Notes: generated by a model not told the origin, from the letters alone. Counted from the stretch's first letter, positions 41,076 to 52,043 are shown. The stretch: 64,000 nt of DNA from Clostridium estertheticum subsp. estertheticum (GCF_001877035.1 NZ_CP015756.1:3029001-3093000); one strand, 5' to 3'. Made by a program: numbers and translations.

Positions 41076-42174
41076 CATTTGCAGTTTGCCTTGAAATATT
41101 TAAAAGTATTCCCATTGCAATCATATTAAAAACCAGAGCTGATCCACCATAACTTATAAACGGAAGCGGTACACCGGTTACTGGCATGGACCCAGTAACT
41201 ACTGCAATATTAATTACTGCTTGTATTGCTATAACTGATGTAATCCCAATGCCAAGGATGGTTCCGTACATATCTTTACAAGTAACTGCTGTTTTAATAC
41301 CTCTCCATATAAAAATTACAAACAACAACATTATAACTGTGCATCCTATTAGACCTAGTTCCTCACCAATTATTGCAAAGATGAAATCCGTTTGAGGCTC
41401 TGGTATATAAAGACATTTCTGCCTTGACTGACCAATGCCTGCGCCAGTAATTCCGCCTGACCCCAGTGCAAGAAGTGACTGAACTAATTGATATCCCTTA
41501 CCTTGACTATCAGCAAAAGGGTCTCTGAAACTCATAAGTCTAGCCAATCTATATGGTTCAAAAATTGTTAAAGCACCAACTGCTGCAACAAGCGTAGAAC
41601 CTATTGCAAAAAGGTGTAAAAATTTTGCACCTGCTGCAAATAATATAATAACCGTAACAATCATTATAACAGCTGCTATACTTAAGTTTGATCCAAGCAA
41701 AACTAGACCTGCATAAAATCCTGAAACTAATAAGTATGGACACATTCCTTTTAAAAATTCTTTTACTCTTTCTCCCTTTTTATCTAAACTCTTAGCCATA
41801 AACAAAACTACAGTGTATTTTGCAATTTCAGATGGCTGAATAGATGCGAACCCTAATGGAATCCATCTCTTAGCACCGTTAATGGCTGGGAAAGCTAAAA
41901 CTACAAGTAAAAGTAGTATAGTAATTACCATCATAATGCCAGTATATCTTTTTAAAATATGATAATCAATTTTAATTGCTACAACCATTAAAATACTTCC
42001 AACAATTGCCCACATAATTTGTTTTTTCAAAAAATACTCTGGATCATTATATTTAAAAGCAGCAATATATGAACTAGAACTATAAACCATAACTACTCCA
42101 ATAGCCACAAGAATCATTATTGTTGCAAATAATATAAAATCTATTTGTCCCATTTTAGAATTGTGTTTTTTCAT
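41068..42174 (-). CDS. ftsW: SEDS-family peptidoglycan polymerase (FtsW/SpoVE)
   Basis: 368 residues with about ten membrane segments. SEDS signatures include GAKRWIPLGFASIQPSEIAK (about 100-119), GSGGITGAGIGQSRQKCLYIP (about 240-260, split here), PEPQTDFIFAIIGEELGL and the C-terminal GVPLPFISYGGSALV. It polymerises lipid II together with a class B PBP, here most likely the SpoVD-like protein of the same cluster. FtsW and SpoVE cannot be separated by sequence alone. Confidence 0.92.
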   Translation of the reverse strand: MKKHNSKMGQIDFILFATIMILVAIGVVMVYSSSSYIAAFKYNDPEYFLKKQIMWAIVGSILMVVAIKIDYHILKRYTGIMMVITILLLLVVLAFPAINGAKRWIPLGFASIQPSEIAKYTVVLFMAKSLDKKGERVKEFLKGMCPYLLVSGFYAGLVLLGSNLSIAAVIMIVTVIILFAAGAKFLHLFAIGSTLVAAVGALTIFEPYRLARLMSFRDPFADSQGKGYQLVQSLLALGSGGITGAGIGQSRQKCLYIPEPQTDFIFAIIGEELGLIGCTVIMLLFVIFIWRGIKTAVTCKDMYGTILGIGITSVIAIQAVINIAVVTGSMPVTGVPLPFISYGGSALVFNMIAMGILLNISRQTANEN

Positions 42175-42194
42175 ATTATATCCTCCTTACATCA

Positions 42195-43148
42195 CTAATA
42201 GGAAAATGATAGAAATCCAATTAAACAGAAAACTACTGTTGTTATAGAGAATACTGCAACAACTTTAGTTTCATTCCATCCACTTAATTCAAAATGATGA
42301 TGAATGGGGGACATTTTAAATACTCTCTTACCCGTAGCCTTAAATACAAAAACTTGAATAATAACTGAGAGTGTCTCCATAACATATATACCACCTACAA
42401 TAGCAACGAGGATCGGTGATTTTAGTATCATGCCAACACCTGCCACTGCTCCTCCAAGTGCTAAGGAACCCATATCTCCCATAAAAATTTGTGCTTTATA
42501 AAAATTGTATTTTAGGAATCCTAATAATGCACCCGCAAGTGCTGCACAAAATATTGCAAGAGAGGGATGAAACAACATATTGCTAACCAAAGCAAAAAAT
42601 GTCATAACTATTATTGTAACTGAAGTTGCAAGTCCATCTAACCCATCAGTTAAATTTACTGCATTTGTAGTTGCCGCAAAATATATAATAATACAAGGTA
42701 CATACCAAATTCCTAAATTTATACTCCAATTGGTAAATGGTATCATTATATCTGTTCCTAGCCTAATGGAGGTGTAATATCCAATTACTCCTGCAACTAT
42801 TACTATAAGTAACATCTTTTGTTTAGATTTAAGTCCTTCATTCTCTTTATGTGTTATCTTAAGGAAATCATCAATAAGTCCTATTAATCCAAAAGCTATA
42901 AAACAATATAATGCAATCATTGCTTCATCATTTGTATGTCTAACAATTAATAACATTGTAATTATTGTTGAAACCATAAATATTATGCCACCCATAGTAG
43001 GTGTCCCAGCTTTTTTAAGATGACTTTTAGGTCCTTCTGCCCTTATATTCTGACCAAACTTAAGCTTATGTAGGAGTGGAATTAAAAGTGGTCCTTGTAT
43101 AATTGATAATAAAAATGCAATTATTACAGAATAAATAATTAAATTCAT
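42195..43148 (-). CDS. mraY: Phospho-N-acetylmuramoyl-pentapeptide transferase
   Basis: 317-residue polytopic enzyme making lipid I from UDP-MurNAc-pentapeptide and undecaprenyl phosphate. Motifs: [10 protein letters not shown] (about 48-57), LIDDFLK (about 90-96), the [13 protein letters not shown] segment (about 162-174) and [13 protein letters not shown] near the end. The ATG overlaps the murF stop by four bases (translational coupling). Confidence 0.97.
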   Translation of the reverse strand: MNLIIYSVIIAFLLSIIQGPLLIPLLHKLKFGQNIRAEGPKSHLKKAGTPTMGGIIFMVSTIITMLLIVRHTNDEAMIALYCFIAFGLIGLIDDFLKITHKENEGLKSKQKMLLIVIVAGVIGYYTSIRLGTDIMIPFTNWSINLGIWYVPCIIIYFAATTNAVNLTDGLDGLATSVTIIVMTFFALVSNMLFHPSLAIFCAALAGALLGFLKYNFYKAQIFMGDMGSLALGGAVAGVGMILKSPILVAIVGGIYVMETLSVIIQVFVFKATGKRVFKMSPIHHHFELSGWNETKVVAVFSITTVVFCLIGFLSFSY

Positions 43149-44557
43149 TTTTTTATCACCTCTTTATTATTAATATTTTCGCAAAAATTTAAGTTCTCGA
43201 GTTCATTGACTATGCCCTCAAACTTCATATATCTTGAAGCTTTAACCAAAACAACATCACCCTGTTTTATAATTCCATCCAAAAATGAAACTACCTGGTT
43301 ATAGGTTTCAAAGCTTCTATATTTATCTATATCATTAAATCCTTCTTTATATGCATCATTAAATTCGCCAAGTGTAATTAACAAATCAATGTTTTTACTT
43401 TTAGCATATTCTCCAACTTGTTTATGTGCATCATATGCACTATCCCCTAATTCTCTCATAGTGCCAAAAATTGCAATCTTTGTTGTGCCTCGAGTATTTC
43501 CTAGGACATCAATTGCAGCGAGCATTGAATCAGGACTAGCATTATAACAATCATTAATTATAGTAAATCTTTTCCCTTTTATTATATTTAAGCGCATAGA
43601 TGTAACTTCAAGTTTTTTAAAACCTACCGCAATTTCTTTATAACTCATATCCATTACCCTTGCGCAAGCTACAGCGAGCATCGAATTAAGTATATTATGT
43701 CGTCCTGGTATATTCACCTCAATACCAGTTTCTATTAAATTCCCCTTATCTATTATGTTAAATTTTATTTTATTTTCAAGTATATTTAAATTGCATGCGT
43801 TGTAATCGGCCTTAGCGTCAATTCCTGTTTTTATAAGTTTATATTTTGATGTAATATCTTGTAATAGATCATTATCTGAATTTACAATTAGAACACCATT
43901 TTCACTAAAAAAGTCCGTTATTTCCATTTTAGCTTTTAAAATATTTTCTCTAGTTTTAAGATTTTCAATGTGAGACATTCCAATATTAGTAATAATAGCA
44001 ATATCAGGGTTTGCAACTTCACATAAGTTATGAATCTCTTTAAAGTCACTCATGCCCATTTCAAGAACAGCAACATCATAACTTTTATCTAACTTAAATA
44101 TCATCATTGGTAATCCTATTTCGTTATTAAAATTACCTAGTGTTTTAAACACTTTGAACTTAGCACTAAGCACTGCCGCAACCAAATCTTTTGTAGACGT
44201 CTTACCTGTAGAACCAGTAATTCCTACTACCTTTATATTAAGTTTATTTATGTAAAATTTAGCAAGCATCAGAAGTGCTTTTTTAGTGTCTTCTACCTTA
44301 ATAACTGATGTTTTTTTATTAAACTCACTCCTTTTAAACTTCATATCATCAATTATACAAATTGAAGCTCCTTTTTTACTAGCCTCTAATGCATAATCAT
44401 TAGCATTAAAATTCTCACCTTTTATTGCTATAAAAACATCTTCATCTTTTATAATTCTTGTATCTATGCATATATTATTGTGTTTAGTCTTCTCGCCTTG
44501 CAAAACTAGCTCTCCATGAATTGCATCTATTATCTCATTTGTAGTAATATACTCCAT
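43145..44557 (-). CDS. murF: UDP-MurNAc-tripeptide:D-Ala-D-Ala ligase
   Basis: 470 residues with Mur-ligase domains: N-terminal substrate domain, central ATPase with [19 protein letters not shown] (about 115-133) and the C-terminal domain with [15 protein letters not shown] (about 331-345). It adds D-Ala-D-Ala to complete the pentapeptide stem. It starts one base after murE ends and overlaps mraY. Confidence 0.96.
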   Translation of the reverse strand: MEYITTNEIIDAIHGELVLQGEKTKHNNICIDTRIIKDEDVFIAIKGENFNANDYALEASKKGASICIIDDMKFKRSEFNKKTSVIKVEDTKKALLMLAKFYINKLNIKVVGITGSTGKTSTKDLVAAVLSAKFKVFKTLGNFNNEIGLPMMIFKLDKSYDVAVLEMGMSDFKEIHNLCEVANPDIAIITNIGMSHIENLKTRENILKAKMEITDFFSENGVLIVNSDNDLLQDITSKYKLIKTGIDAKADYNACNLNILENKIKFNIIDKGNLIETGIEVNIPGRHNILNSMLAVACARVMDMSYKEIAVGFKKLEVTSMRLNIIKGKRFTIINDCYNASPDSMLAAIDVLGNTRGTTKIAIFGTMRELGDSAYDAHKQVGEYAKSKNIDLLITLGEFNDAYKEGFNDIDKYRSFETYNQVVSFLDGIIKQGDVVLVKASRYMKFEGIVNELENLNFCENINNKEVIKK

Positions 44558-46003
44558 TTATAATTTCTCCTTAAGTATCTCTGAAATGACTTCTCTCTCG
44601 TCAAAATGTATAGTTTTATCTTTAAGTATTTGATAATCCTCATGACCTTTTCCTGCAATAACGATTATATCCCCAGTTGTTGCACTCTCTATTGCTCGTT
44701 TTATAGCCTCGCGTCTATTCTCTATTATTTCAAAGTTGTTTTTTTCAATTCCGAGAACTACATCCTTTATTATTTCTAGCGGGTCTTCAGTTCTTGGATT
44801 ATCAGAAGTTATAAATGAGAAATCACTTAAGTTTGTTCCTATTTTACCCATTATAGGTCTTTTGGTTTTATCACGATCTCCACCGCAACCGTAAACAGAT
44901 ATAAGTTTACCTTTTGTGAATTCCCTTACAGTTTCCAAAATATTTTCTAAACCATCAGGTGTATGTGCATAATCCAAAATTATTTCAAATCCCAAATTAT
45001 GATTATTTTCAACAAGCTCACAACGTCCAGGTACTTGTACTTTTTGTAATGCTTTTTTAATTACCGTAATCTCTATTCCTTGAATTAAGCAAACTGTTAT
45101 ACACCCAAGAGCGTTATATACATTATAATTTCCTGGTATGTTTAATTCTATATCAAAAGAACTTTCTTTATACTTTAAAGTAAATTTACTTCCTCTTGAA
45201 TGCATTTTTATATTGCTAGCCATAATATCTGCCGTGTGGTTTAATGCAAAACTTAATTTACTATTTTTTATTGAATTATAGGCTTTAGCGCCGTATTCAT
45301 CGTCAATATTAATTACTGATGTTTTGCTTAACTTAAACAATTTTAATTTAGCATTAAAATAATTTTCAAAAGTTTTATGAAAATCCAAATGATCTTGAGT
45401 TAAATTTGTGAAAATGCTTTCGCAAAACTCTATTCCATATACTCTATCTAAACTTAAAGAATGTGATGACACCTCCATTACACAATAATCAACATTAGAA
45501 TCTACCATTTCTTTGAAAAGCTCATGTAATTCTAGTGATTCTGGAGTAGTTCTCTCTGTATGAATCTTCTTTTTTCCTATAAAATTTGCTATGGTACCTA
45601 TTAGTCCAACTTTGTATCCACTCTGCTCGAGTATTGCTTTAATCATAAAGGCTGATGTTGTTTTTCCGTTAGTTCCTGTAATCCCTATCATTTTCATACT
45701 ACGACTTGGATTTTCATAAAAATTAGCCGCACTTATAGCTAATGTCCTTCTCGCGTCCTCAACTTTAATCACAACGATATCTAGTCCATCTTCTATATCC
45801 TTCTGACATACAACAGCAACAGCGCCATTATTAATAGCGCTTTGAATATATTTATGACCATCGAGATTATATCCTTCAATAGCGAAAAACACGTCCCCTT
45901 TTTTTACCTTTCTTGAATCATATTGAATTTTTTTTATATCTATATCAATATCACCCTTTATTAAATTGAAATTAATATTCTCCATAATTTTTCTTAACTT
46001 CAT
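44558..46003 (-). CDS. murE: UDP-MurNAc-L-Ala-D-Glu:meso-DAP ligase
   Basis: 481 residues. ATP loop [15 protein letters not shown] (about 107-121), the TTPESLEL block, and the C-terminal [10 protein letters not shown] motif (about 399-408). The DNPR sequence is the specificity signature for meso-diaminopimelate rather than lysine, consistent with dapF in this window. It begins the murE-murF-mraY-ftsW unit. Confidence 0.96.
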   Translation of the reverse strand: MKLRKIMENINFNLIKGDIDIDIKKIQYDSRKVKKGDVFFAIEGYNLDGHKYIQSAINNGAVAVVCQKDIEDGLDIVVIKVEDARRTLAISAANFYENPSRSMKMIGITGTNGKTTSAFMIKAILEQSGYKVGLIGTIANFIGKKKIHTERTTPESLELHELFKEMVDSNVDYCVMEVSSHSLSLDRVYGIEFCESIFTNLTQDHLDFHKTFENYFNAKLKLFKLSKTSVINIDDEYGAKAYNSIKNSKLSFALNHTADIMASNIKMHSRGSKFTLKYKESSFDIELNIPGNYNVYNALGCITVCLIQGIEITVIKKALQKVQVPGRCELVENNHNLGFEIILDYAHTPDGLENILETVREFTKGKLISVYGCGGDRDKTKRPIMGKIGTNLSDFSFITSDNPRTEDPLEIIKDVVLGIEKNNFEIIENRREAIKRAIESATTGDIIVIAGKGHEDYQILKDKTIHFDEREVISEILKEKL

Positions 46004-46133
46004 ACAATCGCTCCCTTAATTCATAACATATTGCCTCAAAGCAAAATATATTATTCTTTTTATTACTAACCTCTTTTACAAATAATATACAAATAAAGTT
46101 GATCTTATTAAAAATCACTCTACCCTCTAACAT

Positions 46134-46183
46134 GGCAAATCCGACAGTTCACAAATGCTGAATACTGTCGGTTTTTGTTTGCC
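46134..46183. repeat. Stem-loop between spoVD and murE
   Basis: GGCAAA and TTTGCC enclose a perfect CCGACAGT/ACTGTCGG stem with a 15-base loop. T runs follow on the plus strand but not on the minus strand, although all neighbouring genes are on the minus strand. It may be a terminator of antisense transcription or a leader structure of murE. Confidence 0.55.
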
Positions 46184-46258
46184 ACGTACTAATTTATAAT
46201 TATACACTATATTTAATAACATTTCACAATGTCAGTCATCTATTACTAAAGATAAAAG

Positions 46259-48454
46259 CTAATCAGCCATAATATCTAGATCTGCAGTGATTGTAGTTCC
46301 TTTCTTTACGACTTTACCTTCTAACGTTTGCTCTGTCACTATCCCGTTCCCAGCAAATGTAACTTTTAGTCCAAGACTACTCAGTAGTTCACTAGCGCTT
46401 TCTGAGCTACGACCTATAATACTTGGAACCATAACCGTATTACTATCTTCTTTAACTACGCCCGTATGCAGGATAATCTCAGTTCCCTCTTTAACCGTAC
46501 AACCAGGTTTTGGTGTCATATCAGTAATAGTACCTCCATCTGAACTTAATTTTATATTTAAATTGTTTTCTTTTATTATCTTCTGCGCATCTGCTGTTTT
46601 AAGACCTCTTACCTCAGGTACAATAACATCTTTTAATAAACTTTTGCCAATTTCCTCGCTAGTAGCATCAGATTTTAATGATAAATAATTGAAAATATCA
46701 TTAAATACCTGTTTTCCAACAACAGTCGCAATCTGACCACCATAGTAATTAGATGGGTCTGGTTCATCTATATTAATTAGTATAGTTATTTGAGGATCAT
46801 TTGACGGAGCCATCCCTGCAAATGATGAAACATATTTTTGTGATGCATATCCTGGACCTGTCTCACTAATCTTTTGAGCAGTTCCTGTTTTTCCAGCAAT
46901 ATGATATCCCGCGATAAATGCCTTCTTACCACCACCACTTTCTACAACTTGTTCAAGGTAACCCCTAAGCTGCTTTGCGACTGACGGTTCAATTATCTTT
47001 CTCTCATTATAATTTGAATATTTCTCTAGAACCTTTTTAGTATTTGTATCCCCATAATCAACTATCTCTTTCATGATATGAGGAGTTATAAGCTTTCCTC
47101 CATTTGCAATAGCATTAAATCCTGTTAGATATTGTATGCAAGATATAGCATTACTTTGACCAAATGATGTTGTCGCTACATCTTGAGCAGTCATATCCTT
47201 AGTCTTTCTAACTATTCCTGAAGCTTCCCCATTTACATCAATCTTAGTTTTTTGACCAAATCCAAACAAATGAATATACTTATTTAATTTTTCAGGTCCT
47301 AGCCTACGACCGAGTTCCATAAATCCAACATTACATGAGTTCTTTAATATATCCACAAAGTTTTCAGCTCCATGCCCTGTAGTTTTCCAACACTTAATTC
47401 TTCTCCCTGCAACTACAGTGCTACCAGTACAATTAAATTTATCATCTTCCTTAACTAACTTTTCCTGCATTGCACCTGTGGCTGTAAATACTTTAAAAAT
47501 AGATCCAGGTTCAAAGATATCACTAACAGCCCTATTTCTCCATACCTTTTGATTTTGATCATAACTTTTGCTAAGATCCCAAGGATCATTAGGATTATAG
47601 TCTGGTTTATTAACCATTCCTAATATTTCGCCGTTTTTAGGATTCATTGCAATTATGCTAACTGCTTTTGCTTTATTATCAATCATAGCTTGTGATGCAG
47701 CTTTTTCGCAAAAATACTGAATCATCTCATCGATTGTAAGCACTACATCTTTACCATTTATTGGTTTTGTATAATCGGATATTGTGTAAGGCACTTCCTC
47801 ACTTTTTCTATCGGTTTCTGAAATTTTCATTCCAGGTACCCCTGATAGAAACTTATTGTAATAAAGTTCAACACCTGTTAATCCATTACCATCAGAATTT
47901 GTATGTCCTAAGACACTTGATAAGAAATTATTATTGGGATAAAATCTTTTTGTGTCCCCAGTAATCACAATTCCACGAAGATTATGTTTTTTCGAATAAT
48001 CACTTATTTTATCAGCTGTATCTTTTTCTATCCTTCTCTTCAAAGTAGCTGACCCAATAACCTTGCCTTTTGAATTTGTCTTAGTCAAAGTTGATAAAAC
48101 GTCACTAGATTCCATTCCAAGTATTGTAGCTAGTTCTGGCGCAATAATTTTCATAGTTAAGTTATTTTTCGTCGTAGTTTCTCTTAACGCATTAAGATCT
48201 AAATCTACTCTAAAAACATTTGCACTTATAGCTAGCTCCTTTCCACTTCTATCTAGAATTCGTCCCCTCTTTGGTGAAATTCGAACATCACTTGTCCACT
48301 GTAGAATTGCTTTTTCTTTGTAATCATATCCTTTAACTATCATTACGTAGCTTAACCTACTAATTAATAGAAAAAACAAAATAAAAAGTATGAAAAAGAC
48401 AATTAACATTCTACGTTTAACTATTACCTTGTCTCTATACTCCCCTCTTGCCAA
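46259..48454 (-). CDS. spoVD: Class B penicillin-binding protein with two PASTA domains (SpoVD-like)
   Basis: 731 residues: one membrane anchor (about 16-38), dimerisation domain, transpeptidase domain with S318-I-F-K321 (GSIFKVFT), S373-C-N375 and K522-T-G524, then two PASTA repeats (about 613-672 and 676-731; VPEVRGLKTADAQKII and VPSIIGRSSESASELL). Two closely related proteins, PbpB (division) and SpoVD (spore cortex), have this form; in clostridia a single copy in this cluster may serve both. It is the partner of the SEDS protein. GGGGGAAAG precedes the ATG. Confidence 0.92.
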   Translation of the reverse strand: MARGEYRDKVIVKRRMLIVFFILFILFFLLISRLSYVMIVKGYDYKEKAILQWTSDVRISPKRGRILDRSGKELAISANVFRVDLDLNALRETTTKNNLTMKIIAPELATILGMESSDVLSTLTKTNSKGKVIGSATLKRRIEKDTADKISDYSKKHNLRGIVITGDTKRFYPNNNFLSSVLGHTNSDGNGLTGVELYYNKFLSGVPGMKISETDRKSEEVPYTISDYTKPINGKDVVLTIDEMIQYFCEKAASQAMIDNKAKAVSIIAMNPKNGEILGMVNKPDYNPNDPWDLSKSYDQNQKVWRNRAVSDIFEPGSIFKVFTATGAMQEKLVKEDDKFNCTGSTVVAGRRIKCWKTTGHGAENFVDILKNSCNVGFMELGRRLGPEKLNKYIHLFGFGQKTKIDVNGEASGIVRKTKDMTAQDVATTSFGQSNAISCIQYLTGFNAIANGGKLITPHIMKEIVDYGDTNTKKVLEKYSNYNERKIIEPSVAKQLRGYLEQVVESGGGKKAFIAGYHIAGKTGTAQKISETGPGYASQKYVSSFAGMAPSNDPQITILINIDEPDPSNYYGGQIATVVGKQVFNDIFNYLSLKSDATSEEIGKSLLKDVIVPEVRGLKTADAQKIIKENNLNIKLSSDGGTITDMTPKPGCTVKEGTEIILHTGVVKEDSNTVMVPSIIGRSSESASELLSSLGLKVTFAGNGIVTEQTLEGKVVKKGTTITADLDIMAD

Positions 48455-48495
48455 CTTCTTTCCCCCTTGCTACTTAACTGGGCATTCCTTACTAT

Positions 48496-48981
48496 CTAAA
48501 ACATAAAATCTTTTATTTTATTTACTACATTATTACTTATTCTAACTTTCGAATCATCATTTGCTTCTAAATTGTTTTTGCTTAAATTAAAATATTGTAT
48601 ATCGCTTACTTTAGGTTTAACCATATGAAGTTTTGTCGTAGCCGTTTTCTCAATATAACTTATATTTCTAAACTTTATTAGATCTACCTCATATGCATCA
48701 TTTTGTTTACTTATTGTGTCTATCTGAGCTTTGGCTTTAGAACTTGCTTGTTGATAAGAATATATCATACAGTACCTTGCAATAATAACCATTCCAATAA
48801 CAAACCCTATAAAAATATTAAAAAGAACTCTTTTTTTCTTTTTAATATCCTTTTGTCTTTTACTTTGCCTAGCCTGCCTTTGTGACTTCTCTAAATCTTC
48901 ATATTTTCGTTTTGTAATTTGTTCTTGTGGTGCTAAAACTGTATTTCCAAACACTTCAAACTCTTTTTTTGCTACTATCAC
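48496..48981 (-). CDS. ftsL: FtsL-like cell division protein
   Basis: About 161 residues: a long basic cytoplasmic region (KKDIKKKKRVLF), one membrane segment (about 57-75) and an extracytoplasmic coiled coil (ASSKAKAQIDTISKQNDAYE). The topology and position between rsmH and the class B PBP gene match FtsL. The GTG at 48981 is preferred because GGGGTG is 6 bases upstream; the open frame runs six codons further to another GTG (48999) lacking a site. Confidence 0.85.
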   Translation of the reverse strand: MIVAKKEFEVFGNTVLAPQEQITKRKYEDLEKSQRQARQSKRQKDIKKKKRVLFNIFIGFVIGMVIIARYCMIYSYQQASSKAKAQIDTISKQNDAYEVDLIKFRNISYIEKTATTKLHMVKPKVSDIQYFNLSKNNLEANDDSKVRISNNVVNKIKDFMF

Positions 48982-49008
48982 TTTATTCACCCCATCCACA
49001 ATTTAGAA

Positions 49009-49941
49009 CTATATTTTTTCTGCCACTCTTAGTTTTGCACTTCTGCTCCTACTATTTACCTCTAGTTCTTCTTCTGTTGCTCTTATAGGTTTTCTACTAA
49101 TAAGTTTTACGATTGGCATTTTACCACACACACACATAGGTAACTCTTTTGGACATTTACATGGATCTTCTAAGCTTTTAAATTTAACTTTAACAATTCT
49201 ATCCTCCAGTGACTGGAATGTAATAATCGCCATTCTTCCACCAGAGTTTAGTCTATCTATCCCATCTTCTATTGCTTTATCAAGTATTTTCAGTTCCCCG
49301 TTAACTTCAATTCTTATGCCTTGGAAAGTTCTTTTAGCAGGGTGACCTCCATCTCTCTTAAACTTTGCAGGGATAGCTGCATCTATAACATTCACTAGCT
49401 CAAGCGTTGTTTCAATTGGTTTGTCCTTCCTCCTATCCACTATGAAATTTGCAATTCTTTTAGAAAATTTCTCTTCACCATAATTTCTTAAAACATCTGC
49501 TATTTGCTCTTCTTCGTAATTATTTACAACGTCGAAAGCTGTAATTCCGCGACTTCTGTCCATTCTCATATCAAGTTTAGCATCCCTCATATAACTAAAT
49601 CCACGTTCTGTATTATCTAATTGATATGACGAAACCCCTAAATCCATAAAAATACCATCAACTTTTTCAATTTCTAATTTATCTAGTATTGTCTTTATAT
49701 TGTAAAAATTATCATGTACATAAGTAACGTTATTAAATTCCTTAATCTTTTCCTTTGCAGCCTTTAGTGCATCCTCGTCTTGATCAATTCCAATAAGCCT
49801 TCCTTTAGAAGATAATCTTTTTAAAATTTCGAGTGAATGACCTGCACCTCCTAATGTACAATCGACATAAATTCCATCTTCCTTTATATCAAGTGCTTCA
49901 ATACACTCATTTAATAAAACTGATATATGTTTAAACTCCAT
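49009..49941 (-). CDS. rsmH: 16S rRNA (cytosine(1402)-N4)-methyltransferase
   Basis: 310 residues. SAM site [15 protein letters not shown] (about 28-42), [12 protein letters not shown] (about 51-62), [16 protein letters not shown] (about 95-110) and the [14 protein letters not shown] block (about 206-219) are all present; KP(I)RA(T)EEE near the C-terminus is typical. It methylates C1402 of 16S rRNA. It is 12 bases downstream of mraZ. Confidence 0.96.
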   Translation of the reverse strand: MEFKHISVLLNECIEALDIKEDGIYVDCTLGGAGHSLEILKRLSSKGRLIGIDQDEDALKAAKEKIKEFNNVTYVHDNFYNIKTILDKLEIEKVDGIFMDLGVSSYQLDNTERGFSYMRDAKLDMRMDRSRGITAFDVVNNYEEEQIADVLRNYGEEKFSKRIANFIVDRRKDKPIETTLELVNVIDAAIPAKFKRDGGHPAKRTFQGIRIEVNGELKILDKAIEDGIDRLNSGGRMAIITFQSLEDRIVKVKFKSLEDPCKCPKELPMCVCGKMPIVKLISRKPIRATEEELEVNSRSRSAKLRVAEKI

Positions 49942-49953
49942 TTTTATCTCCTT

Positions 49954-50382
49954 TTATAAACCTAATTCGTTCATTTTTTCTGCAATCTCATCAAAATTCA
50001 TATCTGACTCATTATATTTATCCCATTTATCTTTAGCCCATATTTCTATTCTAGTTGATACACCTATACTTACTATTTCCTTTTTAATTGAAGCATATTC
50101 ACATAAATTTTGTGGTATTAAGGCCCTTCCTTGCTTATCACTTGTTATTTCATTTGCACCTGAGAAAAAAAATCGCACAAATGCTCTGGCATCCTTACTC
50201 GTTAATGGAAGTTTTTTTAATTTTTCCTCCATTATCTTCCATTCGTCCATTGTATATATATACAAGCAACCATCAAGGCCCTTAGTCAGTATAAATTCGC
50301 TACCTAGTCCCTCGCGAAATTTTGTGGGAATAATCATTCTGTTTTTACTATCAATGGCATGTTGATATTCACCAATAAACAT
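49954..50382 (-). CDS. mraZ: Transcriptional regulator MraZ
   Basis: 142 residues with two SpoVT/AbrB-like repeats: [19 protein letters not shown] (1-19, ending in DxKxRxxxP) and [15 protein letters not shown] (about 77-91). MraZ binds direct repeats upstream of its own promoter and represses the division/cell-wall operon that it heads; such repeats are present at 50408-50450. Confidence 0.96.
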   Translation of the reverse strand: MFIGEYQHAIDSKNRMIIPTKFREGLGSEFILTKGLDGCLYIYTMDEWKIMEEKLKKLPLTSKDARAFVRFFFSGANEITSDKQGRALIPQNLCEYASIKKEIVSIGVSTRIEIWAKDKWDKYNESDMNFDEIAEKMNELGL

Positions 50383-50407
50383 AATATTACCCCACTTTAT
50401 ATTATTA

Positions 50408-50450
50408 CTCCACTTTGAACCACTTTAAACCATTTTAAACCACTATTAAG
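50408..50450 (-). promoter_or_regulatory. MraZ operator repeats
   Basis: Four direct repeats of about AGTGGTTTAA, with TGG recurring every 10 bp on the minus strand (CCA at 50410, 50420, 50430 and 50440 on the plus strand). A further AGTGGGG lies just before the mraZ start. Spacing and sequence fit known MraZ binding regions. Confidence 0.8.
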
Positions 50451-50597
50451 TAATATTCTATAGAAAAACAAAAATTCCTCTTTATTTTATATCATTTTTG
50501 AAATTTTAAATGTAATTTTAAATGTAATTAAATCATTTCAATCCTTTACTTGAATTTATTAACTAAAATTACATTAATATCTTTGAAATGCATTAGC

Positions 50598-50626
50598 TTG
50601 AAATAGAATAATATCTAGAGTATAAT
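50598..50626 (+). promoter_or_regulatory. Sigma-A promoter of ychF
   Basis: TTGAAA (50598-50603), 17-base spacer and TATAAT (50621-50626), about 50 bases before the start codon. Confidence 0.8.
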
Positions 50627-50674
50627 TTATTAGAACTGAATAATATTAAACGCAGGAAAGGAATGTACATATAT

Positions 50675-51772
50675 ATGAAGCTAGGAATTGTAGGTTTACC
50701 AAATGTAGGGAAAAGCACATTATTTAATGCAATTACAAAGGCAGGCGCAGAATCTGCCAACTATCCATTTTGTACTATAGAACCAAATGTAGGAGTTGTA
50801 AGTGTTCCAGACAAAAGACTGGACGTATTACAAGGTATTTACGATAGTAAAAAAATAATTCACACTGCTATTGAATTTTATGATATAGCTGGCCTCGTAA
50901 AAGGAGCAAGCAAAGGAGAAGGTTTAGGTAATAAATTTTTATCTCACATAAGAGAGGTTGCATCTATTGTTCATGTAGTAAGATGTTTTGTAGATGAAAA
51001 TATCATACATGTAGATGGTAACGTTGATCCACTTCGAGATATAGACACCATTAACCTAGAACTTATTTTTTCTGATCTTGATGTATTAGAGAGGCGCCTC
51101 GAAAGATCACAAAAACTTGTTCGTTCTGGAGATAAAACGGCAAAAATGGAATATGAACTTATGGAAAGAATAAAAGAACACCTTGAAGCAAATCTTCCGG
51201 CAAGGACCCTTGACTTTACAGAGGAAGAAACTATTTTCGTAAACAGTCTTTTCCTAATTACTTCAAAGCCAGTATTATATGCTGCAAACATTAGTGAAGA
51301 TGATCTTATGTCTGGTAATACAGAAAATGATATGGTTAAAAAAGTTCAGGAATTTGCTAAAAATGAAAATTCAGAAGTAATTGTAGTTTGTGCAAGCCTA
51401 GAGGAAGAATTATCTACTTTAGACGACGCGGAAAAAATGGAGCTTTTACAAGAATATGGCCTTAACGAAACAGGCCTTGATAAACTTATTCATTCAAGTT
51501 ATAGATTACTCGGACTAATGAGTTACTTAACTGCAGGCCCTCAAGAAATAAGAGCCTGGACTATACACGTTGGGACTAAAGCCCCTGCTGCAGCTGGTAA
51601 AATTCATTCTGATATAGAAAGAGGTTTTATAAGGGCAGAAATAGTTTCTTATGATAAATTAGTTGAATGTGGTAGCGAAGCTGCTGCTAAGGAAAAAGGA
51701 CAATATAGACTTGAAGGAAAAGAGTACATTATGCAAGATGGTGATGTAGTCAACTTTAGATTTAACGTATAA
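50675..51772 (+). CDS. ychF: Redox-regulated ATPase/GTPase YchF (Obg family)
   Basis: 365 residues. P-loop GLPNVGKSTLFNA (about 6-18), G3 FYDIAGLVKGASKGEGLGNKF region (about 66-86), nucleotide specificity NISEDD instead of NKxD, and the C-terminal TGS domain (about 280-363, LMSYLTAGPQEIRAW). YchF binds ATP better than GTP and associates with ribosomes and stress responses. The ATG at 50675 matches the family start MKLGIVGLPNVG; an ATG four codons upstream (50663) is also possible. Single-gene unit with own promoter and terminator. Confidence 0.95.
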   Translation: MKLGIVGLPNVGKSTLFNAITKAGAESANYPFCTIEPNVGVVSVPDKRLDVLQGIYDSKKIIHTAIEFYDIAGLVKGASKGEGLGNKFLSHIREVASIVHVVRCFVDENIIHVDGNVDPLRDIDTINLELIFSDLDVLERRLERSQKLVRSGDKTAKMEYELMERIKEHLEANLPARTLDFTEEETIFVNSLFLITSKPVLYAANISEDDLMSGNTENDMVKKVQEFAKNENSEVIVVCASLEEELSTLDDAEKMELLQEYGLNETGLDKLIHSSYRLLGLMSYLTAGPQEIRAWTIHVGTKAPAAAGKIHSDIERGFIRAEIVSYDKLVECGSEAAAKEKGQYRLEGKEYIMQDGDVVNFRFNV

Positions 51773-51779
51773 AAAATAT

Positions 51780-51819
51780 AAGCCGCAGATACTAAGAAAT
51801 TAGTTCTGTGGCTTTTTTT
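51780..51819 (+). terminator. Terminator of ychF
   Basis: AAGCCGCAGA pairs with TCTGTGGCTT (one G-U pair) and is followed by seven T residues. Confidence 0.9.
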
Positions 51820-51850
51820 CATTAATTCTTGCTTTTCTCATGTCCATTAT

Positions 51851-52043
51851 AACAAAAGTATATATTGCTACAACTGCGTTTCGCTTCACCTTGAAATTCT
51901 AGAATTTATTATATTTATGGATGCTAAAACCCACAAACTCGCTGCGCTCAAACATGTGGGTTTCTTAACGCATACATAAATATAATAAATTAAGAATTTC
52001 TAAGGTTTGCTCAAATGCATTTTACGCAATATATACTTTTGTT
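51851..52043. repeat. 193-bp imperfect palindrome with GC-richer centre (element B)
   Basis: AACAAAAGTATATATTGC at the left end and its exact reverse complement at the right end begin two arms of about 75-80 bp that pair with several differences, including the inner blocks AATTTATTATATTTATG and its complement. The centre holds a second stem, AAACCCACA with TGTGGGTTT, around a loop with CTCGCTGCGCTC. It lies between the convergent ychF and Lon-like genes and has no coding capacity. Architecture is the same as element A at 28411-28618, although most of the sequence differs. Confidence 0.75.
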
